Source of the DNA: Bradyrhizobium diazoefficiens USDA 110
Lineage (GTDB): Bacteria > Pseudomonadota > Alphaproteobacteria > Rhizobiales > Xanthobacteraceae
Reading direction: 5' to 3'
DNA: 64,000 nucleotides
Assembly (NCBI RefSeq): GCF_000011365.1
Contig: NC_004463.1
Coordinates: 8,232,001 to 8,296,000, forward strand
In this document: in pieces, positions 25,318-35,703 of the stretch
How the letters are laid out: each line of letters starts with the position of its first letter
Position numbering within the stretch: position 1 is the first letter of the stretch
Program-made: the position numbers and the translations under genes
Notes under the pieces: model-generated
Seen by the model: only the letters and a program-made list of their open reading frames with translations
Told to the model about the DNA's origin: nothing
Database searches by the model: none

Positions 25318-26469
25318 ATGACCGCGACTGCCACCTCAAATGCTGCCGGCTCCGCCGCCTGGGCGGATACGCTGCTCTTGTCGTTCGCGCAGGCCGGCTA
25401 TGTCAGGGCCGAGCCGGCGATCCTGCAACCGGCCGAGCCGTTCCTGGACCTTTCCGGCGAGGACATCCGCAAAAGTCTGTATCTGACCACGGACCTCACC
25501 GGCGAGGAGCTCTGCCTGCGCCCGGACCTGACCATACCGGTGGCGCGCGATTACCTCGCCTCCAGCCGCGCCGGCCAGCCGGCCGGGTTCAGCTATCTCG
25601 GTCCGGTGTTCCGCTACCGCAGCGGCCAGGCCAGCGAGTTTCTTCAGGCCGGCATCGAATCGTTCGGCCGCCAGGACCGCGCCGCGGCCGATGCCGAGAT
25701 GCTGGCGCTGGCGCTGGAGGCGACGGGCGCCTTCGGCGTCCGCGACGTCGAGATCCGCACCGGCGACGTGGCGCTGTTCAACGCGCTGCTCGACGCGCTC
25801 AACCTCTATCCGGTCTGGCGGCGCCGCCTGGTCAAGGACTTCAACCGCAAGATCAGCCTGGAGCAGGATCTGGAACGGCTGGCGGCCGCGACGACCGCCA
25901 CCCGCAGCGAATATGAGGGCGTGCTGGCGGCGCTGGCCGGCTCCGACCGCAAGGCGGCGCTCGCCTTCGTCACCGATTTGATGTCGATCGCCGGGACCAC
26001 CAATGTCGGCGGCCGCACCACCGCCGAGATCGCCGACCGCTTCCTCGAGCAATCGACGCTGAAGGGCGGCGCGCTGCCCCGCGAGGCGATCACCGTGCTC
26101 AAGCGCTTCCTGTCGATCGCAGGCAATCCCGACGACGCCGTCGCCGAGCTGCGCGCGCTCACCACCGACGCCAGGCTCGACCTCACGGCTGCGATCGATC
26201 AGTTCGAGAGCCGGGTCGGCTTCATGGCTGCGCGCGGCATCGACGTGAAGCAGACGCGCTTCTCGACCGCGTTCGGACGCGGGCTCGACTATTACACCGG
26301 CTTCGAATTCGAGCTGCATCACCGGGGCAATGGCGCCGAACCGCTGGTCGCCGGCGGACGCTATGACGGGCTGATGACCCAGCTCGGTTCAGCCGAGCCG
26401 ATCGCCGCTGTCGGTTTCTCGGTCTGGGTGGACGCGCTGACCCGGATCGGCCGCAAGGTGGGAGCCTAA
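25318..26469 (+). CDS. hisZ: ATP phosphoribosyltransferase regulatory subunit
   Basis: HisZ is a HisRS-like protein that partners HisG in the first step of histidine synthesis. From the ATG at 25318 (383 aa): LQPAEPFLDLSGEDIRKSLY, LCLRPDLTIPVARDYL, FSYLGPVFRYRSGQ and the C-terminal GRGLDYYTGFEFELH with GGRYDGLM, all class-II synthetase motifs. The long upstream open frame belongs to another frame of rsmE. hisG starts 3 bp after the stop. Confidence 0.95.
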   Translation: MTATATSNAAGSAAWADTLLLSFAQAGYVRAEPAILQPAEPFLDLSGEDIRKSLYLTTDLTGEELCLRPDLTIPVARDYLASSRAGQPAGFSYLGPVFRYRSGQASEFLQAGIESFGRQDRAAADAEMLALALEATGAFGVRDVEIRTGDVALFNALLDALNLYPVWRRRLVKDFNRKISLEQDLERLAAATTATRSEYEGVLAALAGSDRKAALAFVTDLMSIAGTTNVGGRTTAEIADRFLEQSTLKGGALPREAITVLKRFLSIAGNPDDAVAELRALTTDARLDLTAAIDQFESRVGFMAARGIDVKQTRFSTAFGRGLDYYTGFEFELHHRGNGAEPLVAGGRYDGLMTQLGSAEPIAAVGFSVWVDALTRIGRKVGA

Positions 26470-26472
26470 GTC

Positions 26473-27450
26473 ATGAGCGCGCCATTCGTTCTGGCCGTTC
26501 CCTCCAAGGGCCGCCTCCAGGAAAACACCGAAGCCTTTTTCGCCCGCGCGGGCCTCAAGCTGTCGAAGGCCGGCGGCGCACGCGACTATCGCGGCACCAT
26601 CGCGGGCCTCGACAATGTCGAGGTCGCCTATCTGTCGGCGAGCGAGATCGCCGCGCAGCTGTCGCGCGGCCTCGCCCATCTCGGCGTCACCGGCGAGGAC
26701 CTGGTGCGCGAGAACATCGCGGACGCCGACAAGCGCGTGTCCCTGATCGAAGGCCTCGGCTTCGGCTATGCCGACGTCGTCGTCGCGGTGCCGCAGGCCT
26801 GGATCGACGTCCGCACCATGGCCGACCTCGACGACGTCACCACCGGCTTCCGCGAGCAGCATCACATGCGGATGCGGGTCGCGACCAAGTTCGTCAATCT
26901 CACCCGCGCGTTCTTCCAGAACCACGGCATCACCGATTACCGCATCGTCGAAAGCGCAGGCGCGACCGAAGGCGCGCCGGCAGCCGGCAGCGCCGAGCTG
27001 ATCGTCGACATCACGACGACCGGCGCGACCCTCGCCGCCAACGGCTTGCGGGTGCTCGACGACGGCATGATCCTGCGCAGCCAGGCCAATCTGGTCGCCT
27101 CCAGGGATGCCGACTGGTCGCCGCAGGCGCGGGAGACCGCGCGCGTCATCCTCGACCACATCGCGGCGCGGGCGCGGGCCAACAAATACCGCGAGGTCCG
27201 GACCCGATTCCGGCAGTGCGACGCCGCCCTGCTCGGCGAGGCCCACAGCCGTTTCGGCGTCGAGGCCCCGTTCGGCGGGCCGACCTCGTCGGGCATGCTG
27301 ACGCTGCACTGCCCGCCGGGGCAGCTCTATGCGCTCGCGAGCTTCCTGCGCGAGCATGGCGCCGAGACCGTCTCGGTGGTTTCGCTCGACTACGTGTTCG
27401 ACCGGGAGAACCCGCTGTTCGCCAAGCTCGAGGCGTTCCTGCGGCGGTGA
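26473..27450 (+). CDS. hisG: ATP phosphoribosyltransferase catalytic subunit, long variant
   Basis: HisG condenses ATP and PRPP. The 325-aa product begins [20 protein letters not shown] and has [10 protein letters not shown] and the PRPP loop region [18 protein letters not shown]. It also has a C-terminal stretch ([20 protein letters not shown] to VVSLDYVF) that looks like the ACT-like regulatory domain of long-form HisG. Short-form HisG proteins (about 200-230 aa) are the ones that normally need HisZ, yet hisZ is next door. GGAG lies 11 bases upstream. Confidence 0.95.
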   Translation: MSAPFVLAVPSKGRLQENTEAFFARAGLKLSKAGGARDYRGTIAGLDNVEVAYLSASEIAAQLSRGLAHLGVTGEDLVRENIADADKRVSLIEGLGFGYADVVVAVPQAWIDVRTMADLDDVTTGFREQHHMRMRVATKFVNLTRAFFQNHGITDYRIVESAGATEGAPAAGSAELIVDITTTGATLAANGLRVLDDGMILRSQANLVASRDADWSPQARETARVILDHIAARARANKYREVRTRFRQCDAALLGEAHSRFGVEAPFGGPTSSGMLTLHCPPGQLYALASFLREHGAETVSVVSLDYVFDRENPLFAKLEAFLRR

Positions 27451-27537
27451 GCCTCAGGTCCGTTCAGCGTAGCGACAGCAAACGGCAGCTACCATATGCT
27501 GTTGAGATGACCTTGAACGCCTCTGGAACCTTGATCG

Positions 27538-28584
27538 ATGACGCTGGGCTCTGATGTTTCCGGCCTGACGACCACCGCGGCCAACGCCGCCGCGAAGGGA
27601 CTGTCGATTGTCGTCCCCGTCTACAACGAGGCGGCGGGGCTTGCCGCCCTGCACCAGCGCATCTGCGATCTCGCAAAGACCCTGCGGCAGCGCCATCGCC
27701 TCGCTTGCGAGGTGGTCTATGTCGACGACGGCAGCGCGGACGCGACGCTGTCGATCGCGCGCAGCCTGCCGGCCGACGCGATCGACGTCCAGGTGGTCTC
27801 GCTGTCGCGCAATTTCGGCAAGGAGGCGGCGCTGATGGCCGGCCTCGACCATGCCCGCCTCGGCGCCGTGATGTTCATGGACGGCGACGGCCAGCATCCG
27901 CCGGCTCTCGTCGAGCAGCTTGTGGGACACTGGATCGATGACGGCTACGACGTCGTCTATACCGCCAAGGCGCATCGCGACAACGAAACCTTCCTGCGGC
28001 GGCTCGCCGTGCATGGCTTCTACGCCCTGATCAACTGGGGTGCCCGCCAGAAGATTCCGGAAGACGCCGGCGATTTCCGCCTGCTTTCGCCGCGCGCGGT
28101 CACGGCGCTTCGGCAACTGCCGGAGCGCAACCGCTTCTTCAAGGGCCTGGCAAGCTGGATCGGCTTCCGCCAGATCCGCGTCGACTACGAGCCGTCGCCG
28201 CGCGCCCATGGCGTTACCACCTTCAACGCCGCGCGCCTGCTCGGCCTGTCGATCGAAGGCCTGACCTCGTTCTCGGTGGCACCACTGCGTTTCGCCAGCC
28301 TGCTCGGCGTCGTGCTCGCCGGCATCGCCTTCCTGTTCGGCCTCTCCATTCTCTGGGAGGTCTTCACCACCGGCAAGCAGGTCCCCGGCTATCCCTCGCT
28401 CGTGGTCGGCCTGATGACCATCGGCGGCGTGCAGCTCATCATGATCGGCATCGTCGGCGAATATATCGGCAAGATCCTCTCCGAGCTGAAGGCGCGCCCG
28501 ATCTACTTCGTCGCCGAGCACAGCGAGAAGCATTTCGAGGCCGACAAGGCCGACGACGCCGCGAAGAGGACGGCGGCCGAATGA
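27538..28584 (+). CDS. family 2 glycosyltransferase with two C-terminal membrane helices (ArnC/DPM-like)
   Basis: A 348-aa protein. The GT-A domain starts at about residue 22 with LSIVVPVYNEAAGLAALHQR and contains VYVDDGSADAT, VVSLSRNFGKEAALMAGLD and the DxD region MFMDGDGQHPP. Two hydrophobic helices at about 250-315 (LLGVVLAGIAFLFGL; VVGLMTIGGVQLIMIGIVGE) and the C-terminal GRIL-type SELKARPIYFV match undecaprenyl- or dolichyl-phosphate sugar transferases. It probably makes a polyprenyl-phosphate sugar at the inner membrane. The next gene overlaps by 4 bp and encodes a YdjC-type deacetylase, so the sugar may be deacetylated. Confidence 0.88.
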   Translation: MTLGSDVSGLTTTAANAAAKGLSIVVPVYNEAAGLAALHQRICDLAKTLRQRHRLACEVVYVDDGSADATLSIARSLPADAIDVQVVSLSRNFGKEAALMAGLDHARLGAVMFMDGDGQHPPALVEQLVGHWIDDGYDVVYTAKAHRDNETFLRRLAVHGFYALINWGARQKIPEDAGDFRLLSPRAVTALRQLPERNRFFKGLASWIGFRQIRVDYEPSPRAHGVTTFNAARLLGLSIEGLTSFSVAPLRFASLLGVVLAGIAFLFGLSILWEVFTTGKQVPGYPSLVVGLMTIGGVQLIMIGIVGEYIGKILSELKARPIYFVAEHSEKHFEADKADDAAKRTAAE

Positions 28585-29426
28585 GCGCGGCGGCGGCGCC
28601 GCGGCGGATCTGGCTCTGCGCCGACGATTACGGCATCAGCCCGGGCGTCAATCGCGCCATCCGAGACCTGATCGAGCGCGGCCGCCTCAACGCCACCTCC
28701 GTGATGATGGTCGGCCCCGCGATCGCTCGCGGCGAGATCGAGGCGCTTGAGGCCGCGGCGAAGACGAGCCCGCGCTGCGCGATCGGATTGCATGTGACGC
28801 TGTCCGCGCCGTTCCGGCCGCTCACCATGCATTTCCGCCCGCTCGACGGCGACATGTTCATGCCGTTTCCGAAGCTCTTGCGCGCGGGTGTCTTGCGGCG
28901 GCTCGACCGCGAATTCTTTCGCAATGAGGTGAAGGCGCAGCTCGTGGCCTTCACGGAGGCTTTCGGCCGCGCGCCAGACTTCGTCGACGGCCATCAGCAT
29001 GTGCAGCTCTATCCGCAGGTGCGCGACGGCTTTATCGACGCGGTCAGCGAAACCGCGCCGAACGCCTGGGTGCGCCAGGGCGGCCGCGACCTGCCGCTGG
29101 CGCAGCGGCTGGCCTCGCCGAAGGCCATGGTGCTCGACATCCTCAGCGCGCAATTCCGCCGCCGCGCCGCCGGCGCCGGCCTCGGTTTCAATCCCGGCTT
29201 CGCCGGCGCCTATGACTTCACCCGCGCGGCCGATTTCGGCGCGCTGATGCGGCAGTTCCTGGAAGGCCTCCCCGATGGCGGCCTCGTGATGTGCCATCCC
29301 GGCTTCGTGGACGACGTCCTTGCCGCGCTTGATCCGATGACCGACGTGCGCGAACGCGAGCATGCCTATCTTGGGGGCGATGAATTCGTGCGGTTGCTGG
29401 CGCAGACCAACGCGACACTGGGGTGA
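28581..29426 (+). CDS. ChbG/HpnK (YdjC) family deacetylase
   Basis: A 281-aa carbohydrate deacetylase. The metal site is ADDYGISPGVNRAI at the N-terminus (catalytic Asp pair) with the histidines in DGHQHVQLYP; IGLHVTLSAPFRPL is also conserved. The family removes N-acetyl groups from sugars (ChbG) or acts in hopanoid glycosylation (HpnK). Its ATGA overlap with the glycosyltransferase indicates one pathway, probably a lipid- or polyprenyl-linked amino sugar. The specific substrate is inferred. Confidence 0.85.
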   Translation: MSAAAAPRRIWLCADDYGISPGVNRAIRDLIERGRLNATSVMMVGPAIARGEIEALEAAAKTSPRCAIGLHVTLSAPFRPLTMHFRPLDGDMFMPFPKLLRAGVLRRLDREFFRNEVKAQLVAFTEAFGRAPDFVDGHQHVQLYPQVRDGFIDAVSETAPNAWVRQGGRDLPLAQRLASPKAMVLDILSAQFRRRAAGAGLGFNPGFAGAYDFTRAADFGALMRQFLEGLPDGGLVMCHPGFVDDVLAALDPMTDVREREHAYLGGDEFVRLLAQTNATLG

Positions 29427-29551
29427 ATGGCGGCTAAAGCCGGCCGCGAGGCAGCTTGTCGCATACCGAAATTTAATCCAGCCGGCACTGTTGGGGCCAC
29501 AATGGAACCCTACATCTCCTGCGCGCTTGGTTTGCGCGAGGGAGATTGATC

Positions 29552-30376
29552 ATGACGCCGCAGGAACGCCAGCTCGTCGACGAGCTTTTTGACCGGCTTT
29601 CGAAACTGGAAAATGCACCGCGCGATCCCGACGCGATCGCCGCGATCTCCGACGGCCTGCGCAAGGCGCCCGGCGCCGTCTACGCGCTGGTGCAGACCAC
29701 CCTGTTGCAGGACGAAGCGCTCAAGCGCGCCCATAACCGCATCCAGGAACTGGAAGCGGCGCAGGCGCCCGAGCCGGCCCAGTCCGGCGGCTTCCTGGAT
29801 ACCATGCGCGACACGCTGTTCGGTGGCGGCCCCTCGCGCGGCTCGGTTCCGAACGTGCCGCCGCGTGACGCACGGCCGGTGTGGAACAGCGGCCAGGCGA
29901 TGCAACAGGCGCAACCGGGTTACGGCCAGCAGGCTTACGGCCAAGGCCCAGGTCAAGGCCCCGGTCAGGGCTATGGCGCCCCGCCGGTCGGCGGTGGCGG
30001 CGGCTCGTTCCTCGGTACGGCCGCGGCGGCCGCGGCCGGCGTCGTCGGCGGCTCACTGCTGCTCTCCAGCATCCGCGGCATGATGGGCGGATCGCACCAG
30101 CAGGCCTTCGGCGACACCAACGCCCTGGGCGACCGCAGCGCTGGCGGAAGTCCCTGGGGCGGCAGCGACCAGTCCGGCGGCTCGCTCGCGCGCGATGCCG
30201 GCCTCGACGACATCGGATCGAACCGCGACCGTGGCGGCGATTCCCGCCAAGGCTTTGTCGACCAGGCTTCGAACGACGACCAGAATTACAACGATCAGAA
30301 CGACAATGACGACAACGTAGACCTGGCCGACGACAGCGATTTCGGCGGCGACGATGGCGGCAGCGATTATGCGTAA
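29552..30376 (+). CDS. DUF2076 family protein
   Basis: A 274-aa protein with GAGGGAGA before the ATG. The N-terminal 75 residues are helical (MTPQERQLVDELFDRLSKLE; VYALVQTTLLQDEALKRAHN) and match DUF2076. A Gln/Gly/Pro/Tyr-rich linker follows (GYGQQAYGQGPGQGPGQG), then a glycine-zipper-like hydrophobic stretch (GTAAAAAAGVVGGSLLLSS), and an acidic disordered tail rich in Asp, Asn and Gly. Possibly membrane-associated; function unknown. A bidirectional terminator follows. Confidence 0.85.
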   Translation: MTPQERQLVDELFDRLSKLENAPRDPDAIAAISDGLRKAPGAVYALVQTTLLQDEALKRAHNRIQELEAAQAPEPAQSGGFLDTMRDTLFGGGPSRGSVPNVPPRDARPVWNSGQAMQQAQPGYGQQAYGQGPGQGPGQGYGAPPVGGGGGSFLGTAAAAAAGVVGGSLLLSSIRGMMGGSHQQAFGDTNALGDRSAGGSPWGGSDQSGGSLARDAGLDDIGSNRDRGGDSRQGFVDQASNDDQNYNDQNDNDDNVDLADDSDFGGDDGGSDYA

Positions 30377-30399
30377 GGCCGCTCGATAGCGCGCAAACA

Positions 30400-30428
30400 A
30401 AAACGGCCGCCGATGGGGCGGCCGTTTT
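30400..30428. terminator. bidirectional intrinsic terminator
   Basis: Perfect 12-bp stem (30400-30411 with 30417-30428), loop gatgg, A-run on the left and T-run on the right. It sits between the convergent DUF2076 and L,D-transpeptidase genes. Confidence 0.85.
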
Positions 30429-30446
30429 CATTTCGGGGCTCGGACC

Positions 30447-31256
30447 TCACATCACCACGACCCTGGTGCCGACATTGACGCGGCCGTAGAGGTCGATGAC
30501 GTCCTCGTTGCGCATGCGGATGCAGCCGGAGGAGACGTTGGTGCCGATGGTCCAGGGCTCGTTGGAGCCGTGGATGCGGTAGAGCGTGGAGCCGAGATAC
30601 ATCGCGCGCGCGCCGAGCGGGTTTTCCGGACCGCCTTCCATGTGCCTGGGCAAGTCGGGGCGGCGCGCGATCATTTCCGCCGGCGGCGTCCAGTCCGGCC
30701 ATTCGCGCTTGGCCGTGATCGCCTTGACGCCGGACCAGGTGAAGCCGGGACGGCCGACGCCGATGCCGTAGCGCATCGCCCGGCCGTTGCCCTCGACGAG
30801 ATAGAGGAACTTGTTCGGCGTATCGACCACGATCGTGCCGGCACTTTCCTTGCCGCTATAGTCAACGAGTTGTTTCTCGAACTTCGGATCGAATTGACGC
30901 TGGCGCGGATCGACCGCCTCCTGCTGGAGACCTGCGCCTTGCTGATATCCACCCTGCATCTGCGGTTCGCCCATCGGCGGCAGGCGGCGCGGATCGTTGT
31001 AGCCCGGCTGCTGCTGGTACACCGGCGGCGCGTAGGCCGGACCGCGGCCGGGCCCATCGCCGAACAGGAACTCGATGAAGCCGCCGCCCATGTTCGCGTT
31101 GGAGGCGACGCGCACCGGCGCCGGCGGCACTTGCGGCTGATAAAGCACCGCGGGCGGATCGTTCGGCACGGTATTGTCGAAGGCGCTGGCGCTGGTTGCG
31201 CCGGCAACGAGGGTGCAAGCGCTGCCGAGCAGCGCGACAGACATTTTCTTGAACAT
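30447..31256 (-). CDS. L,D-transpeptidase (YkuD/ErfK family)
   Basis: A 269-aa periplasmic enzyme forming 3-3 peptidoglycan cross-links or anchoring proteins. The signal peptide MFKKMSVALLGSACTLVAGA.. is cleaved near ASA. A Pro/Gln/Tyr-rich linker (about residues 35-115) precedes the YkuD domain with IVVDTPNKFLYLVEG and the catalytic motif, His229 of YRIHGSN and Cys245 of NVSSGCIRM. The usual HxxS-HGC spacing is kept with Ser-Ser-Gly-Cys. The start at 31256 is chosen because it begins the signal peptide. Confidence 0.92.
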   Translation of the reverse strand: MFKKMSVALLGSACTLVAGATSASAFDNTVPNDPPAVLYQPQVPPAPVRVASNANMGGGFIEFLFGDGPGRGPAYAPPVYQQQPGYNDPRRLPPMGEPQMQGGYQQGAGLQQEAVDPRQRQFDPKFEKQLVDYSGKESAGTIVVDTPNKFLYLVEGNGRAMRYGIGVGRPGFTWSGVKAITAKREWPDWTPPAEMIARRPDLPRHMEGGPENPLGARAMYLGSTLYRIHGSNEPWTIGTNVSSGCIRMRNEDVIDLYGRVNVGTRVVVM

Positions 31257-31325
31257 CGACGTACTCTGTACTGTTTCGTCTAGATCACATGCGTCGTGCA
31301 GAGCTGATGGCTGATCGGCGCCCGC

Positions 31326-31394
31326 GACGTGGTCAATAAAGAGCAAAAGGCGTTTCGTTTGGTAAACGGAAACGCCGTTTTGATTCACCACGTC
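31326..31394. repeat. imperfect palindrome between L,D-transpeptidase and cheZ-like gene
   Basis: Outer arms gacgtgg (31326-31332) and ccacgtc (31388-31394). Inner arms run about 31344-31360 and 31364-31382 (caaaaggcgtttcgttt against aaacggaaacgccgttttg). It lies in the 314-bp divergent intergenic region 31257-31570, which otherwise shows only promoter-like AT-richer sequence. It could be an operator, a terminator-like hairpin or a small RNA part. Confidence 0.5.
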
Positions 31395-31570
31395 GCGAGC
31401 GAGAGCCCAATTTGGCGATCAGCGTTTATTTTCGATGAACGCCTCATGCTCATGGTTAATCGCTTCTTCTCGCGTCGTCGCGCGCGGCCGCGCAACAGTT
31501 CCGGTCGTGAACCTCGTGTTAAATTGCTTCTGCCTACAAAGACGCGTGAGTGAGGTGGGGGGAGTTTCTG

Positions 31571-32353
31571 ATGGCTATTCACCGCAAACGTTTTCGTGTC
31601 GAAGAGGCTATTGTCGGCGAGATGCCCAGCCCCGAAATGATTGAGGAGGCTGCGCCGATGCATAGCGAGATCATGGCGGAGCTGCGCGCGATCCGCGCAC
31701 AGATGGCGAAGGGCACCGCTGCCCCGCTGTCCGCCAGCGCGGCGATGGCGGCGATCGACGCTTCCACGGCCCATGAGCTTGCCGAGACGCGCACCATGCT
31801 CGACACCTACCGGGCGCAGATCGAGCAGTGCGAGAAGCTGAAGGTCGAGCTCGACCTCATCCACGACGCCATCGACCGCACCAAGCGCGAAATCGCGACG
31901 CTGCACGGCAAGAGCTTCGACGGCGGCGAGATGGCCAAGGTCAATGGCGAACTCGGCGCGGTCGTCGGCGGCACCGAACAGGCGACCCAGCAGATCCTGG
32001 AAGCCGCCGAGTCGATCGACCAGGCGGCCAGCGCGATGTCCAAGGTGCAATCGGCCGACCAGCAGAAGCGGCTCGCCGACGACATCCAGGAACGCGTCAT
32101 CTCGATCTTCGAGGCCTGCAACTTCCAGGACCTGACCGGCCAGCGCATCAGCAAGGTCATGACCACGATGAAGTTCATCGAGCAGCACATCAACGCGATG
32201 ATGGAGATCTGGGGCGGCGTCGACGCGATCAAGGCCCATGTGCCGGCGCCGGCCGACACCCGCAGCGAGGACGAAAAACTCCTCAACGGTCCGAAGCTCG
32301 CCGGCGACGTCGGCCACGCCTCGCAGGACGACATCGATGCGCTGTTCGACTGA
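31571..32353 (+). CDS. cheZ: CheZ-like CheY-P phosphatase
   Basis: A 260-aa protein with GGGGGGAG before ATG 31571. Long helices with heptad character (about 60-200) contain the CheZ catalytic signature ACNFQDLTGQRISKVM, in which D187 and Q191 correspond to the residues that position water and Mg for CheY-P hydrolysis. The extreme C-terminus DDIDALFD resembles the CheY-binding peptide, after a flexible linker (about 225-250). No che or fla genes are adjacent, so the partner response regulator is unknown. A terminator follows. Confidence 0.85.
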   Translation: MAIHRKRFRVEEAIVGEMPSPEMIEEAAPMHSEIMAELRAIRAQMAKGTAAPLSASAAMAAIDASTAHELAETRTMLDTYRAQIEQCEKLKVELDLIHDAIDRTKREIATLHGKSFDGGEMAKVNGELGAVVGGTEQATQQILEAAESIDQAASAMSKVQSADQQKRLADDIQERVISIFEACNFQDLTGQRISKVMTTMKFIEQHINAMMEIWGGVDAIKAHVPAPADTRSEDEKLLNGPKLAGDVGHASQDDIDALFD

Positions 32354-32378
32354 ACGGACGCGAGATTACGGAAAAGCA

Positions 32379-32405
32379 AAACGCCGGCGCGAGCCGGCGT
32401 TTTTT
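32379..32405 (+). terminator. intrinsic terminator after the cheZ-like gene
   Basis: Stem acgccggc (32381-32388) with gccggcgt (32393-32400), loop gcga, followed by five T. Confidence 0.85.
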
Positions 32406-32430
32406 GTTTTTTGGCGATTTATCTCACGCT

Positions 32431-32532
32431 GTCATTCCGGGGCGGTCCGCAGGACCGAACCCGGAATCTCGAGATTCTCAGGTGCGCAATTGCACACCAT
32501 AGTTCGATGCTTTCGCATCGCCCCGGAATGAC
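32431..32532. repeat. palindromic intergenic repeat (tcattccgggg type)
   Basis: gtcattccggggc at the left pairs with gccccggaatgac at the right, with further short dyads inside. It sits between the cheZ-like gene and the convergent lipoprotein gene. Confidence 0.75.
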
Positions 32533-32542
32533 GGGAAGAACA

Positions 32543-33064
32543 TCACGCCCTCGGGGCGCAGCGGACGTAGACCATGTTGCCGTAGCGGGTGGCGGCGTCC
32601 TTGTCGATGAAGCGGGTGATCAGGACGCGCCCGTCGAAGGACACGATCTCGCGGTCCTGCTCGCCGGGGGTCGGACCGGCCGGCCCGATATAGTTCTTGC
32701 CGCTGGGCGAGCCCTTCAGCCGCAATTCCTGCGGTGTCGCCTGGTCGGCCAGATGCATGACCACGCCGCCGGAGGTGCCGGCGCCGATCACGTAAGGATT
32801 CTTGCACTGGGACCGCGCGGCGGCCTCGGTGCGGGCGCGGTCGGCCGGGTTCTGGAACGAGGCGAGACCCCAGCGGCCGACGATCTCGTCGGCGCGGATG
32901 CTCGCCGGCATTTCCGGACCGGTACCGGGCTCTGCCTCGGGCGGCGGCGAGGACGACGAGAAGGACGGCAGGCTCATGCCGCCGCCGCAGGCGCCAAGCA
33001 GCAACGCCAGGCCAGATGCGGCCGCCAGATTGGCAACCCTGCGCGCGTGAGCTGAAGTGATCAT
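32543..33064 (-). CDS. exported lipoprotein
   Basis: A 173-aa protein. The start at 33064 has GGGGGAA upstream and begins MITSAHARRVANLAAASGLA, followed by lipobox LLLGAC (Cys at about residue 26), a Ser/Pro-rich linker and a beta-rich domain (EIVGRWGLASFQNPADRAR, GGVVMHLADQATPQELRL, VSFDGRVLITRFIDKDAATR) ending YVRCAPRA. The fold could resemble small calycin-like Inh/Omp19 lipoproteins, but that is a guess. It is divergent from groES across the heat-shock promoter region. Confidence 0.75.
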   Translation of the reverse strand: MITSAHARRVANLAAASGLALLLGACGGGMSLPSFSSSSPPPEAEPGTGPEMPASIRADEIVGRWGLASFQNPADRARTEAAARSQCKNPYVIGAGTSGGVVMHLADQATPQELRLKGSPSGKNYIGPAGPTPGEQDREIVSFDGRVLITRFIDKDAATRYGNMVYVRCAPRA

Positions 33065-33216
33065 GGCATTCCCCCGAACAAGACCATGGCCGCACCCCTT
33101 CTGCAGCCAAGCGCAAAACCGCCACCGGAGCAATGACGTTTGATACGCCGGCGCCCCGAACACGTTTCCAATGCCACCATCCTATATCCGCCTCACCAAT
33201 CGCTTAACCACCTTTG

Positions 33217-33246
33217 CTTGACAGGATCGCGGCCAAGCCATATTTC
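33217..33246 (+). promoter_or_regulatory. probable groESL promoter
   Basis: TTGACA at 33218-33223 and, 17 bp on, TATTTC at 33241-33246 give a sigma-70-like pair. The same segment also reads CTTGAC.. ..CCATAT, similar to a heat-shock sigma-32 promoter. It is placed just upstream of the CIRCE element, as expected. Confidence 0.55.
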
Positions 33247-33257
33247 CGGGCGCACTA

Positions 33258-33284
33258 TTAGCACTCGGAAAGCCCGATTGCTAA
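33258..33284 (+). promoter_or_regulatory. CIRCE operator (HrcA site)
   Basis: TTAGCACTC - 9 bp - GATTGCTAA. The left arm is the perfect consensus; the right arm differs at one base from GAGTGCTAA. It lies 93 bp before the groES ATG, so HrcA repression of the operon is expected. Confidence 0.9.
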
Positions 33285-33376
33285 GCGCGCCGTTCGATCC
33301 TCGGGACGAGGGTGGACGGAAGCGCCGCCCCACCCACTTCCACTACTTCCGAAGCGAGCCTCCAAAGGGAAACGTC

Positions 33377-33673
33377 ATGGCTAAATCCAAATTTCGTCCG
33401 CTGCATGACCGTGTCGTGGTCAAACGTATCGACGCCGAGGAAAAGACCAAGGGCGGCATCATCATTCCGGACACCGCCAAGGAAAAGCCCTCCCAGGGCG
33501 AGGTCGTCGCCGTCGGCCCCGGCGGCCGTGACGAGACCGGCAAGCTGATCCCGATCGACCTCAAGGTCGGCGACCGCGTGCTGTTCGGCAAGTGGTCGGG
33601 CACCGAGGTCAAGATCGACAACGAAGAGCTCCTGATCATGAAGGAGTCGGACATCATGGGCGTGATGGCCTAA
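33377..33673 (+). CDS. groES: co-chaperonin GroES
   Basis: The 10-kDa lid of the GroEL folding chamber. The 98-aa product [20 protein letters not shown] has the mobile loop region [20 protein letters not shown] and the conserved [15 protein letters not shown] and [18 protein letters not shown]. An AAAGGGAAA box lies upstream. It is controlled through the CIRCE element and followed after 165 bp by groEL. Bradyrhizobium species carry several groESL copies; the CIRCE places this among the HrcA-regulated ones. Confidence 0.98.
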   Translation: MAKSKFRPLHDRVVVKRIDAEEKTKGGIIIPDTAKEKPSQGEVVAVGPGGRDETGKLIPIDLKVGDRVLFGKWSGTEVKIDNEELLIMKESDIMGVMA

Positions 33674-35470
<1,797 letters not shown>

Positions 35471-35496
35471 GCCCACCGTTCCCCGACAATGTTGCG

Positions 35497-35525
35497 AAGG
35501 CCGCCTCCGGGCGGCCTTCTTTTTT
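35497..35525 (+). terminator. intrinsic terminator of groESL
   Basis: Stem aaggccgcc (35497-35505) with ggcggcctt (35510-35518), loop tccg, then a T-run to 35525. Confidence 0.9.
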
Positions 35526-35590
35526 GCCGACCATGGCTCACGCTTTCCGATTCAACCGACGGCCAAAACCCATTACGGTGGCGCCGATTC

Positions 35591-35682
35591 TAAAGCGCGA
35601 TGAGGTCGGAACGAGTCGTCATCACGCTTTAGGTTGTTGTTTGAGCATGATCTTTTCGGTCACACTTTTCCGGATCATGCTC
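35591..35682. repeat. Rhizobiales-type intergenic repeat with two hairpins
   Basis: First dyad: taaagcgcgatga near 35591 with tcatcacgcttta near 35620. Second: gagcatgatc near 35643 with ggatcatgctc ending at 35682. The phrase tgagcatgatcttttcgg.. ..ttttccggatcatgc is a very widespread repeat in Rhizobiales. Confidence 0.75.
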
Positions 35683-35703
35683 CCTTGCTCGAGGATTTTA
35701 TCG

